A DNA stretch of 64,000 nucleotides from Porites lutea (lineage: Eukaryota > Cnidaria > Anthozoa > Scleractinia > Poritidae), in the NCBI RefSeq assembly GCF_958299795.1, contig NC_133206.1, forward strand, positions 31,594,124 to 31,658,123. The letters are read 5' to 3'. A program made the translations under genes and the position numbers. Numbering within the stretch: the stretch's first letter is position 1; the number at the start of each line of letters is the position of its first letter. Below the pieces are notes generated by a model. It saw nothing but the letters and a program-made list of their open reading frames with translations. It searched no databases and had not been told where the DNA came from. Shown here in pieces: positions 46,871 to 56,870 of the stretch.

Positions 46871-47330
46871 TGACTGCAGAGAAGTGCGTAGCCTCTGAAC
46901 CAGACTTTCTTAGGCTTCAACCCACGTCATGGCAGTATAGTCAAAGAACCTTTATAAAAAGTATACAGTCACTTCTACCTGTTTCAAACTTGTTGGTGGA
47001 AAGATTCTCAAAAATCGATCAACGACGATCAAGATGTTTTAAAACTAGTTGGTGCTAGTTTATTTCGAATTTCCACTGAACATAGCTCGATACAAACACT
47101 GAAGGCAGTGTAAAGTGCACTGTGGAAGCGGGCCACATTGGTTGTTTGTTATTTGCCGTTTAGTATAGCGACAGCTTTGACTCCTCAAGAATATGTATCT
47201 GTTCACCTTCTTAGAAGTATTCCACTAAATTCGTTATAAACCCGTTCCTTTACTACTGACGAGTTTTGGTATATCACTGCTTTCATAACGTAAATTGACT
47301 TTCTAAACCATTTTCTTCTAGTTGTTCAGT
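46871..47330 (+). repeat. Segmental duplicate of the 41240-41960 flank
   Basis: gcagagaagtgcgtagcctc, cagtatagtcaaagaacctt, gtatacagtcact and ggtggaaagattctcaaaaa align in order with the sequence after array member 2, including fragment A. Shows that gene plus 3-prime flank duplicated as one unit. Confidence 0.8.
47072..47262 (+). pseudogene. Decayed 3-prime GPCR fragment C
   Basis: Counterpart of fragment A: ccactgaacatagctcgatac, ttgtttgttatttgccgttt, aaacccgttcc, with deletions and stops. Confidence 0.85.
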
Positions 47331-47554
47331 TTTTTCACACGGAAAATTGGTCTAAATTTGCCGCTTGAACGGGACACTTTGCCAACGCTCCGTTGGCTTT
47401 TTTTTTTACTTAGCGCATGCGCATCTGATGGCGACTCAAACTTTGACTGAGTCGCAAAAAAAAAAACAGTCTTACCAAGATAAATGAATGTTGTATAATG
47501 CTCAAGCTTAGGACACTGCCTCAGCAATGGGAGATACAAGGAAGTATGTCGGGT

Positions 47555-47700
47555 ATATTTTACTGATAAACATGTCGCAATACGTCAAAGCGACAAAAGA
47601 CCACCCGCTTTCAGTAACACAGTAACATGATATATTTTTCTCTTCAAATAAATGAATGACGTTTCATCTTAATTTTCATAAAGCCATGTGGTTGGGTAAC
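47555..47700 (+). promoter_or_regulatory. Conserved GPCR-array 5-prime element, unit 4
   Basis: Contains cgacaaaagaccacccgctt (47590), tcagtaacacagtaacatg, atatttttctcttc and gtttcatcttaa, matching units 2 and 3. It ends 80 bp before the start codon, the shortest spacing in the array. Confidence 0.55.
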
Positions 47701-47779
47701 CAAATACTTGAGAACTTCTACATTATAAATCCAGTAAATTATTAAAATACACATTTGCGGGTATTTTCCCGGCAATAAT

Positions 47780-48784
47780 ATGGCGGTAGAGAATTTCACT
47801 GGAGAGGAAGAAACAACAACCATTGCGGAATTTCTTTGCTCTGACGAATTAAGACGACAAGTGTACAACCATCTAATAATTCTTCCAGTGCTGCACATTT
47901 TTGTTTTCATTACTGCGGTTTTGGGGAACATTCTGATCTTAATTGCTCTCTACAAAGAAAATTCACTCCATCGGCCGTCCAAAGTGCTGTATTGTAACCT
48001 AGCAATAGCCGATCTCTGTGTTGGTATCACTTCAGTTCCTCTCGCTGTTCTACGCTTCATGGTTATGATGAAGAGGAAATGGAATGTTTGTCGCCTAGTA
48101 TTTCACTCAAATTTTATTATTAACTATAGTTTGGGTGGAGTGTCGTTACTGACGACAACTACAATAAGCCTGGACCGGCTTCTCGCCCTTTTGCTGAGGC
48201 TCAGATACAGACAAGTTGTGACTTTGAAGAAAACCTATGCAACTATAACCACGCTTTGGTTTGTAGCCATTGTCATCGCAGCGACTCACCTCTTTAATAC
48301 CCTCATAACTTCATGGTGTGGGAACATAGCTATATTGCTCTGTGTGGTCACCTCAATCGTTTCTTACACAAAAATTTTTCTTACTTTGCGTCACAATAAG
48401 ATTCGAGTACAGAGTCACATTTCACTGGGGCAACCGAGTCAAGCATTTTCTCTGAACAAAGCTCGATACAGAAGGGCAGTGTCCAGTGCACTGTGGGTGC
48501 AAATAACACTGGTTGTTTGTTATTTGCCTTATTTTATAGCGGTGGCTTTGGAGCCAGGAGAAAGTTTCCCTTTACCTCTTTACCTTGCTAGGGAGTATAC
48601 CACTACTCTCGTTTTCGTACATTCGTCATTGAACCCAATGCTGTATTGCTGGAAGATCAGAGAAGTCAGAGAAGCAATGAAAGATATAATCAGACCAATT
48701 TGCTGTCTATGGAGTAAAGAACTTGATACACTCTCGTTCTCGCGGAGGGAGCGGCCAAAGGCCACGAGCGAAGCAAGTTCATAA
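47780..48784 (+). CDS. Intronless rhodopsin-class GPCR, array member 4 (C-terminal extension)
   Basis: 334 residues, MAVENFTGEEET start with a glycosylation site. TM1 VLGNILILIALY, TM2 NLAIADLCVG, ISLDRLLALLLRLRYRQ, TM6 CYLPYFIAVAL, TM7 VHSSLNPMLYCWKI. Paralogues stop after CC plus three to four residues (AGT TAA or AGT TAG); here the codon is AAA (ICCLWSKELDT), and the frame runs 17-20 codons further into a GC-rich repeat-like stretch (FSRRERPKATSEASS). Functional core is intact. Closest relative in the window is pseudogene B. Confidence 0.9.
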   Translation: MAVENFTGEEETTTIAEFLCSDELRRQVYNHLIILPVLHIFVFITAVLGNILILIALYKENSLHRPSKVLYCNLAIADLCVGITSVPLAVLRFMVMMKRKWNVCRLVFHSNFIINYSLGGVSLLTTTTISLDRLLALLLRLRYRQVVTLKKTYATITTLWFVAIVIAATHLFNTLITSWCGNIAILLCVVTSIVSYTKIFLTLRHNKIRVQSHISLGQPSQAFSLNKARYRRAVSSALWVQITLVVCYLPYFIAVALEPGESFPLPLYLAREYTTTLVFVHSSLNPMLYCWKIREVREAMKDIIRPICCLWSKELDTLSFSRRERPKATSEASS

Positions 48785-49276
48785 TCTCGTCGCGCGCGAA
48801 GCGCGTGGTCTTAGCCAGCTGCAAACTCGAACACCCCATTTTTCTCTATATGAATCTATATATCGCAAGGACTTCGCCCTGACGTCATCTAGTGTTTGAC
48901 GTCACCGAGCAGTTTGTGTTTCCAGGCAACATGTCGTGACTCAATTACGAGCCACGGAGTGAAAGACGACAACAAGAAACCCGCGGAACAGAGAGAAAAT
49001 CGCTTAGCACAGCAAAGGCAACGCCGTCAATAAGAGACAGAAAAGAGGCTACAGCGACCACAAACACGTACAGAGGCATCTACAAAATACCACAATTACC
49101 CTGCCAACGAAACCGATGAAGAGAGGGAGCACCGACTGCCGACGCTTCAAGAAAATGCTGCCAATAGAATTCGCAACGAAAGCGAAACTCCATTTCTCTT
49201 TCGCCTTACCAGCCCTGATATTTTATGGGCCTCCCCATTCTGCGATCCAAGTATTACTAGTTAAAGAACTTCACAC

Positions 49277-49460
49277 ACTCTTGAAACTGGGCAGCAAGGC
49301 TGGCGCAGTGATGAGAGCACTCACCTCCCACCAATGTGGCCCGGGTTCAAATCCCAGCGTCGACGCTATATTTGGGTTGAGTTCGTTGTTGGTTCTCTCC
49401 TTTGCTCCGAGAGGTTTGTCTCCGGGTAATCCGGTTTTCCCCTCTCCCGAAAAATAAACA
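49277..49460 (+). mobile_element. tRNA-derived SINE
   Basis: ggctggcgcagtgatgagag is a box A and gggttcaaatccca a box B at tRNA-like spacing. The body that follows (ttgggttgagttcg, gctccgagaggtttgtctcc, gggtaatccggttttcccct) is of the kind seen in cnidarian SINEs. It cannot fold as a complete functional tRNA gene. Confidence 0.8.
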
Positions 49461-50175
49461 ATTCCTGCAAATTTCAATTCGACAAGGAATCAGGGAGACG
49501 AAGAGCCACTATGTGAACATGCTACCTCTAAAATTGTCATTATGATGATTATAAACTGTAAATACCCTTAACTTTACAATCTCATTGCAAGATTTTGACC
49601 TTTTGTGTTTTTGTTTTATTTGTTTGTGTTTTCTTTTTAAAGTAGGATAAATATGAGTTATGACGAACCAAGTGCGGTCTACTTTTTTCTCCCTTTCTCT
49701 CTTTTCTTTCAGTCTTTCTCTTTTCTTTTTTTTTTTTTTTTTTTTTCAGTTTTGCGAGTTTTAGCACCTGTTATTATACTTGATGCTCTCAGGTCCCTAC
49801 GCAAAGAAGACTCTAATAAAAATCGGGGAAATACTTCACACAAGAGTTTCAACCAGTAACAGCTTTTATAAATGATGGAGGGGAATTTAAGGATATACTG
49901 GAAATCTTTCGTCCCGTCTCCAAAACCATATTGGATAGGCCTTCTGTTCCGTCATAAAATCCGTTTTCGGCACATTGGAAGCGCTCCTACAATGCAACGC
50001 TCGTAGAAGTGATATATACCTAGTGCTGTATCGGTTTTTGGTATACTAGATCGAATTTGTGCAAAGGATGATTCACCCTCACTCCGCGGCTCTTAGTATT
50101 AACAGGGGACATGGAAGCTGGAGGCATCGAGGTGTCCTTTTAACATTGAATTTTAGCATAACTTGGAAATTTTGT

Positions 50176-50226
50176 CATTATTATTATTATTATTATTATC
50201 ATTATTATTATTATTATTATTATTAG
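50176..50226. repeat. (ATT)n microsatellite
   Basis: Interrupted once by atc. Confidence 0.95.
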
Positions 50227-50344
50227 CTTTTTAGGAATTTTTTTAATTGTAACTTAATGTAAAGCGCTTTTGAATATCTTATAGTTCTAGAGCTATACAA
50301 ATTCATTATCATTATCATTAAATTCGAGGACAAATGTTTCACAA

Positions 50345-50880
50345 AGTTGAAGTGGGTGGAAACGCGAAAACAAGAAGGAATATGCTCTCGTTTTACTGCT
50401 GTTTTGTGTTTACTAGAGGTGATATGCATAATTGAAAGAAAAAAACCGTTAACTTTGAAAGTATATGAACATGCTAGCCCACTTTGATTTACCGTTAGTT
50501 TTAGCTCGTCACCTTACTTCAGTCACGTCGCTTGTTACAAAAACTCATAAGATCTGTACACAAATGTTTTTTTTTCTCATTTGACAGAGTTAATAATAGC
50601 GAACAGAGCGCTAATAGGGTAATTTAGGCAAGAAGCTTATTAAAGGTTCGAAAACAGACAAGAGAGAATTTCCTCTCTTTGATATTGTTTTACCTCTGCT
50701 TCGTATTTATTAGAGGTTTTATACAAATATAAGACAGAAAAAAAAATATAAACTTAAAAAGCCTTTCATGCAAGTTCAAAATCACCTGTCTTCACCATTA
50801 TTTTATAGCGCCTCCTTCTACTTCAGTCATGCCGCTTGTTAAAAATTTATAACATCGGGACGCAATTGGCCTGTTATTTT
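50345..50880. repeat. Diverged tandem duplication, about 300-bp period
   Basis: 50364-50590 and 50648-50880 share in order cgaaaacaagaaggaatatg-like, gttttac-gctg, ttactagaggt, acttcagtcacgtcgcttgtta and tataacatc-like blocks. Function unknown. Confidence 0.5.
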
Positions 50881-51983
50881 AACTGGCAGTCAACAAGATG
50901 AGAAACCGAAAGCTTGATGAGCGTCGCTGAGGCTAGGTTTTGACAATTTGAGTGTGGTCTTATTCCGTGGCTGAATTATTTATTTCGTAAGCTAAAGACA
51001 CCGCGTGAATTAGATTTATCAGTGAACTCTTGTTAACGAAGAATACCGCGCATTAAGTCAGTGAGAAATCCATTCAAAAGTTGAAATTATACAAGTGAAA
51101 ACGATTTTTTATGGACTAGCCCCAGAGAGGGTTTGTCCTCTCTTACTACACTTCAGCTGTCTTTCCGAAGGATCTTGATTGCGCTTTTGACGACATTGGT
51201 GAGGTTTGGGTTTAATTATTGGTATTCAAACAATCAAGGCTCGAGAATCCTTAAATATGTCTTATGGTTTCAATTTTTTGTCTTTAATTTAAACAGATTA
51301 ATGGTTGTTTTCTTTATACTTCTATTTCCTTTTATCTTGCATATGGCTCTTACTCAAAAGACTACCAAAAAAAGAAGAAGAACCAGGATAATTATAATAA
51401 GGTGCTAAAAAGCTTGATGCGCGTCCACGAGGATTTGTTTTGACGATCGATATTATCACACTCATTATTCATTTTAGAAAAAAGGCCAATTTGAAAACCC
51501 CAGCTTATGAAAATCTCGAGGGATATATCAGCTAATATATCCCTTCAGTGTGTAGTGGAGATTATCAAGGATGAGCCAGGGATGGGTATTTAGTTGAAAA
51601 TAGAGAAAAACATGAGGAATTACACCTAACAAGAACGCCGGATAGATTAATATTAGAGTATTTTTCACCTCATCAAGAAAGCAATAAAACACTGCAGCTG
51701 TCAACAATTGGAATTAGATCATTTAACGTTTAATCATTTTTGCTCACATTTGCTGTTACCTTCATGAAAAAATTACTTCAACACCAATCGATTTATACTT
51801 GCAACTGATTATTAATCGATTCTTGGACAGACCAACATCCTGTGCTAATAGTGATAATTAATGTTTGTAAACATAGTTTTTGTTATTCAAATATATCAAC
51901 CACCGTAACAAAGTAACCCCAATAGTTTCTGGTTGGCATATTTATATCAATAGCAGACATACACTTAAGAAGCGCAATTTCAC

Positions 51984-53033
51984 ATGTCAAAGACTTCATC
52001 GATAAAGGTTGTAATGAATATCTCAACAGTTACTATCCGTGTATTTGAAAATGAGACTTGGGCGTCGATGGGCAGCGCTATTTCCAAAGCAGAAGGAATC
52101 GGGTTCTGTGTTTGCTTTGCCCTAATACTCATCTCAATCGTCCTTGGAAATCTCCTTACCATTATCCTTTTTGTAGCCAAGAAGAGACTTAGGAAGAAAA
52201 GTCTGTTTCTGGTCGTCAATATGGCGTTTGCCGACTTTATGTTAGGAGCGGTGTCCTTACCAATCTACATCTACTTACTAGGAAAAGAGCATCATTTATG
52301 GAAAGCGCAGTGGAGCACTTCGTCGGAGAGGTTTTACCGATTTTTTGACGACCTCTTCATGCAGTTATCTCTAATTTCGGCGGCCATGATATCAGGTGAG
52401 AGATTTTACGCCACATATCACCCATTCAAGCATCGAACACTATCACAGCGAGCATATCGTGCGTTAATTTGCCTAACTTGGATTCTTGCCTCGATAGTTT
52501 CTGCGATACTTTTTGCACTGTTCGTAACTACTTCGCAAAGAGGATTCGTGTATTTTTGGTTACCCTACACTGTAATTATGACCTGCTCAATATGTGGATG
52601 GAACATCGCCATTTGGAGAAAGGTTCAAAGAGGATATACTGCTTCAAAACAGCCAAACAGAGTCAATCAAAGCAAACGCCTGACAAAAACTTTGCTTCTT
52701 GTGTCATTTATTGCTCTGTTATCTTGGCTCCCGCTAATTGCTATGAACGCGGTCATCTTCGTCCGTCCCTCGCTAGTAAGTGGACGGTTTTACTACTTAG
52801 CGAATATGTTAAACTTTTCCAACTCTTTTGTGAATCCACTTTTATACGCTTTACGAATCCCTGACTTTAAAGACGCTCTATTCTTGTACTGTTACAGAAA
52901 AAAACAAACACTTAACTCGTCTACAAGTGAGCTAGAAAAATATAAAAGACCCAACATTGTGAGTGCAACGGAGAGTAGAGCAAGACCTGCGATCCTAACG
53001 TTGGACAATGATACAATGGAAACCAGATTGTAA
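51984..53033 (+). CDS. Intronless class A GPCR of a different subfamily (adenosine-receptor-like)
   Basis: 349 residues. N-terminus with NIS and NET glycosylation sites; TM1 IVLGNLLTIILFV, TM2 NMAFADFMLG, after TM3 SGERFYATYHPFKHR (E-R-F in place of DRY), TM6 SFIALLSWLPL, TM7 NFSNSFVNPLLYALR, long Ser/Thr-rich tail. It is clearly distinct from the array family in loop and tail sequence. In corals this general type is often labelled adenosine A2-like, but that name rests on weak similarity; the ligand is unknown. It is nested in the same PKD1-like interval. A 72-codon frame follows 7 bp after the stop. Confidence 0.9.
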   Translation: MSKTSSIKVVMNISTVTIRVFENETWASMGSAISKAEGIGFCVCFALILISIVLGNLLTIILFVAKKRLRKKSLFLVVNMAFADFMLGAVSLPIYIYLLGKEHHLWKAQWSTSSERFYRFFDDLFMQLSLISAAMISGERFYATYHPFKHRTLSQRAYRALICLTWILASIVSAILFALFVTTSQRGFVYFWLPYTVIMTCSICGWNIAIWRKVQRGYTASKQPNRVNQSKRLTKTLLLVSFIALLSWLPLIAMNAVIFVRPSLVSGRFYYLANMLNFSNSFVNPLLYALRIPDFKDALFLYCYRKKQTLNSSTSELEKYKRPNIVSATESRARPAILTLDNDTMETRL

Positions 53034-53040
53034 TTAATCA

Positions 53041-53259
53041 ATGCGCGAGAACGATACCGATTCTCGAGATGTCACTCCCGGCGGAAGCAATACTGGGCCA
53101 GAGGATAACAATTTAACTTTACTGCCACCATCACAGCTACGAGTAGTCTGCGAGCCGCCGCAAAGCTATCCGGCGAAAGAGAGTGTGCGTAAGCCAGACT
53201 CACTTTCATCCTCGGAACCATTCTCTCACGTGGAAGAGTGGATACAGATTTTAGCGTAA
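53041..53259 (+). other. 72-codon frame directly after the GPCR stop
   Basis: MRENDTDSRDVTPGGSNTGP...EEWIQILA, polar and Pro/Ser-rich, in another frame from the GPCR and preceded by a TAA. It may be a former cytoplasmic tail or chance. Confidence 0.25.
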
Positions 53260-53563
53260 CTTAACGCTTCACGTTTCCCTCGAACTGTTTGCGCGCGTGC
53301 ACAAGCACTCTTTAGTGTGGGCACCCTTAATAGAGGCCTTCAGTGATGAAGAGGAAAAAGCCTAAAACCTAAATCGCGCAAGAAATGTTTCCTGGACATT
53401 CACAATTGCAGGCTAAACTATGACGTTTATGTAATGGACTTATCAAGTTATCACAATTAGCCAGTGAAAAATAGAGCTTGTTGCTGTTTGACAAAATAAT
53501 TCAAGAGTAAAGGTCGCATTGTCTGAGGAGTCAAATGATCATGTTGACAGTTAACAACACTTA

Positions 53564-53743
53564 CAGCGTGTTTACATTGAGGTGGGGGACCCCAGATAGG
53601 TGAGGTAACATGCGGCGGGTCACCCCACCTATCATGTAAACGTAATCAAATTAAAATGAGAGATTATGTGGACAGGCGGGTTACCTCACTTAAGCTGGTT
53701 ACCTCACCTACCTGAGGTCCCCCACCTTCATGTAAGCAGGTCC
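53564..53743. mobile_element. Foldback MITE, gtttacat...ggtgggggacc type
   Basis: gcgtgtttacattgaggtgg at the left is the inverted relative of caccttcatgtaagcaggtc at the right; inner gataggtgaggtaac / gttacctcacctac. Non-coding. Confidence 0.8.
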
Positions 53744-54148
53744 TTAATTAAGCCGAGGCTACCGAGATACATTATTCGCATCGGATGACTCTTGTTGATA
53801 TGAAAGCTTGCGTTGATTAATTGCGTGCCCAGATCTCTTGACCATGAAGGTGACGGCTTCGTCGACGAGGACCCCTTACTTGTTAGACTCTGCGCGCGAA
53901 GCCAAGTGATCGACGTAAGTGTTGACGCAGATGGTCAAAATTGACCAATCATAGGGTATATACACCAGGAGCTGGTTTAGCGGAATGAGGAATTGAAAAC
54001 AATGCATGCCTACATGCTCTACTTCACCGTATCTCCCCAGCCCCTACGCGTTTTTCGTTTACCTTTCTCTATCCACTTTCCCCCCTATCTGGAACAGGCT
54101 ACAAAAAGCCATAACGTATAAAGGGTTACTAAACAAGAGGGTACTCAC

Positions 54149-54446
54149 TGTTTCACTGTAGTTTCCAGAGAGAGCCAGTGAATTGTTAATCGTGGTTTTT
54201 CCGAGGATTTTACCAGCCAGGAAATGCGATACAACAGCCATTGAGTTACCAAGGCCTTCGGCTATAGAGTCAAGCGTCCCCCTAAGATCAGTAGAGTCCA
54301 CCAAAGAAGTCTGCTCCATAACCAATGCCACCCTATTGTAAAGAGTCTCATTCAGTCGCAACTGCGTAAAGTAAATAAACGCTACTTGCTATGTGACCCC
54401 AATTAGCGCTAAGAAGCGCAAGAACGCTTAGACACCCTAATAAAAT

Positions 54447-54526
<80 letters not shown>

Positions 54527-55127
54527 TTTCGTCCTTTACTCATTTTTTTCTATACTATTTATGAGAAAATAGAAATGTGATCACAACAGGGTAGGCAGTG
54601 TTCACTCGCTAATAATCCTACAGTAGAGTGATGTGGTCTGTATTTGAATCATAGTTCAATTTAGAATACCATATTGTGACCATTTAGCACCAGGTAAAAT
54701 AATATAAAACAATTCTTGAAAATATAAAGACGCTTTTTGAAGTAACTAATTTTCTCAATTAAAAAGCCTGGCGTTTATTTCAGATTTAACCTAGAAGGCG
54801 GTGTTTATCTGAAACTACAGTTTATTCCTGCCCGGAGTTTAGTAGGCAACATATATTTATTATTCTTATCAGCGGTGTATCTTCTCCTTACCTACAGTTA
54901 ATTAAACCACAAAAGAAAGCTAAAGGGGCTTACTTACAATTCGTCTAGTTAGAACTCGCTTATATTTGGTAAAATGTTGAATTGGTTAAATCAATAGACA
55001 CCTGGGTCTCAGTATCACATTCATCAGGAACAGCGGAGAGCATAGACAGAGCATGCGCAGTTTCTCTGACGGTTCCAATCTTGTCCACTGTAATTTCAGA
55101 GAGAGTCCGGATCATGCGCTTACGGAT
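54149..55127 (-). CDS. Polycystin-1-like protein, two upstream exons of the REJ region (partial)
   Basis: Exons 55002-55127 and 54149-54361 in sense order, both phase 0 and frame-preserving. The first reads RKRMIRTLSEITVDKIGTVR, ETAHALSMLSAVPDECDTET-Q, the second LRLNETLYNRVALVMEQTSL and LDSIAEGLGNSMAVVSHFLA. The pattern of amphipathic helices with L...I.V.....V...A..LS..S..P.E....Q is that of the region upstream of the GPS in PKD1/REJ proteins. It lies upstream, on the same strand, of the exons at 33572-35513 with 18.6 kb between, so both pairs probably belonged to one gene. Exons expected further upstream (PKD or lectin domains) and at least one between the pairs were not found. Confidence 0.6.
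54448..54526. repeat. (GAT)n microsatellite, about 26 units
   Basis: Uninterrupted gat/atg repeat between the two PKD1-like exons. Confidence 0.98.
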
Positions 55128-56870
55128 CTGAGGGGAAAGCACAGCGAAAATGGAAGGTTTAGTATCAAAAGGAACTGAAGTACTCCGTAAAAAAGAAATA
55201 TGAAAATTTGGTTTTACAGTAGAATGATCAATACGGACACCAAGAAGACATGGCATGGTGACTGTAACATCCGAGTGTCCGTATTAAAAGGGCCCTCAGA
55301 AGAAACGCCACGGACTCATGTTTTGTGGATATAAAGACTAAAGCAGACACTTTTACGAGTAAACGTTTAATTACTTAACTATTACTGTAATTTGGTCAAG
55401 TTTCATATAAAGAAACATCACGATCACTTATCATAAAGGGAGTAATTGCTGCAATTGTATTTTTACGCATTTCCTCATCCATCCCGCATCTTTAACCCTT
55501 TCACTGCCAGAGTGAATGTTGGAGTCCCTTAAGGTAGTTCTAAGCAGAGAAGCCGGCCGATACTAACCAAGTAGGCGGCGATTTTCGCCGGCAGCTGGCT
55601 ACTTTTGACAACCCTGGAAAATTGTTGAATTTTCCCCTTTGGCATTGAAAGGGTTAAGCAAGTCACCTTTTGAAGACGGAACGTGATATGACGTTTACTT
55701 AGCTAAAAACAAGTTTGAGACCCCAGAACTGGAGGTTGTCATTGTTCTCCTGGAAATTAAAATCCAGTGCGAAAGAGAAATTGCAATAACAAACGGAAAT
55801 CTTAACAAATACAGAAATAAGTGGACCACCTCGTGCATTTCTGATTAGTGTATATTTATAGCAATTTAGCAAACGCGCGCTCTATTATTTTTCTATTTGT
55901 TCTTCCAGTTGTTGTTGTTAAACTGTTGAACTTTCGTATTTAGCTTTTTTTTTTACTGTTTTGCCCTCCTTTCTTCGCCCTGTTATTGTAAAGTTTAATC
56001 TAATGTTATTTTGAATTATGTTAAGGACATAAATACAAAAAAGTCAACTTTTGTACACTAAAAAATCAAAATTACGTCTGGACCAAGGGTTCTTCTTATC
56101 TTGCAGTCCTATTGCGAGTGAGTGTTCTCTGTGCACAGATTAACTGAGATGATTGCAAATAAATGAAACCAAAGAAATTAAATATTAATCGCTCTCTTGG
56201 TTGCGAAAAGACTGAGATTGTAAGGGTTTCACCCCGAACTGCATTTTTCACTGCATAGTTGAAGTTTTTTTTTTTTTCTTCGATTTTCCTTGGAACAAAT
56301 GGTAGCACATTTTACCGTACACTGCGAAAATTAAACAAAAGTACTGCAGAAACAAGTAATTCCCAACCAAAATGCCAATTAATAGCACTGGTCAGCGGTT
56401 ACCCCTTTGACAGCTGTCAACTGACAAATCAGAGCAGCAGCCTATCAGAGCGTGCGTACTATTGTAGCCATAAAGTAAAAGACATTAATTAAGGGTTCGG
56501 TAATGCAAAGGTCTAAAAAATGACTCAACCAAGCAAGATGTAGGTACTAAATCTTCTCAGTCGTTAACCTTTTTTACTCAAAAGAAAAATTCTCAAAGAA
56601 CAAAATCCTGAACTGGTAATTTCATATCTTTTCCGCCTTAGTCACTTACGCTCCGTCTTGTCATCTAAGGTAAATAAATTCATTTGGAAAAACATGAAGA
56701 AAAAAACGTGTTGTTACATGTAAAAACAGAACAGTGAGGTTGCTATTTCATCAAATTTATTTTTTCACAAAGAGCAAACCCTGTGCCCTTCTTTGGGCAA
56801 ATGTACATTTAACAAAAAAATGAAACGTGGTTTACAAAATTTACTTGATAGATGGAGTTCTTTTTCTGCT
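55128..56870. other. Intergenic, PKD1-like exons to GPCR 56871
   Basis: Contains gtgtccgtatt motifs near 55225-55290 related to 1235-1725, and the TTAA-flanked element at 55492-55657. No coding exon recognised. Confidence 0.5.
55492..55657. mobile_element. piggyBac-like MITE flanked by TTAA, second family
   Basis: TTAACCCTTTCACTGCCAGA at the left and TTTGGCATTGAAAGGGTTAA at the right. About 166 bp, non-coding. Confidence 0.8.

Larger units (their letters stand above)
48785..51983. other. Intergenic between array member 4 and the 51984 GPCR
   Basis: Contains a GC-rich repeat end (48740-48830), a tRNA-derived SINE (49277-49460), a T tract (49728-49747), an (ATT)n run (50176-50226) and a diverged tandem duplication (50345-50880). 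No gene recognised. Confidence 0.55.

Noticed and set aside
37249-48784. Array GPCRs as opsins
   Set aside because: TM7 has no lysine at the retinal-binding position; the residue six before the NP motif is tyrosine or similar.
49277-49350. A functional tRNA gene
   Set aside because: Boxes A and B are present, but no complete acceptor stem or anticodon arm is seen, and the sequence continues into a SINE body.
51133-51408. 91-codon hydrophobic frame as a membrane peptide gene
   Set aside because: AT-rich composition gives chance Phe/Leu/Ile-rich frames; no start context, homology or conserved flank.
54448-54526. (GAT)n as coding poly-Asp or poly-Met repeat
   Set aside because: It lies in the intron between two phase-0 PKD1-like exons.
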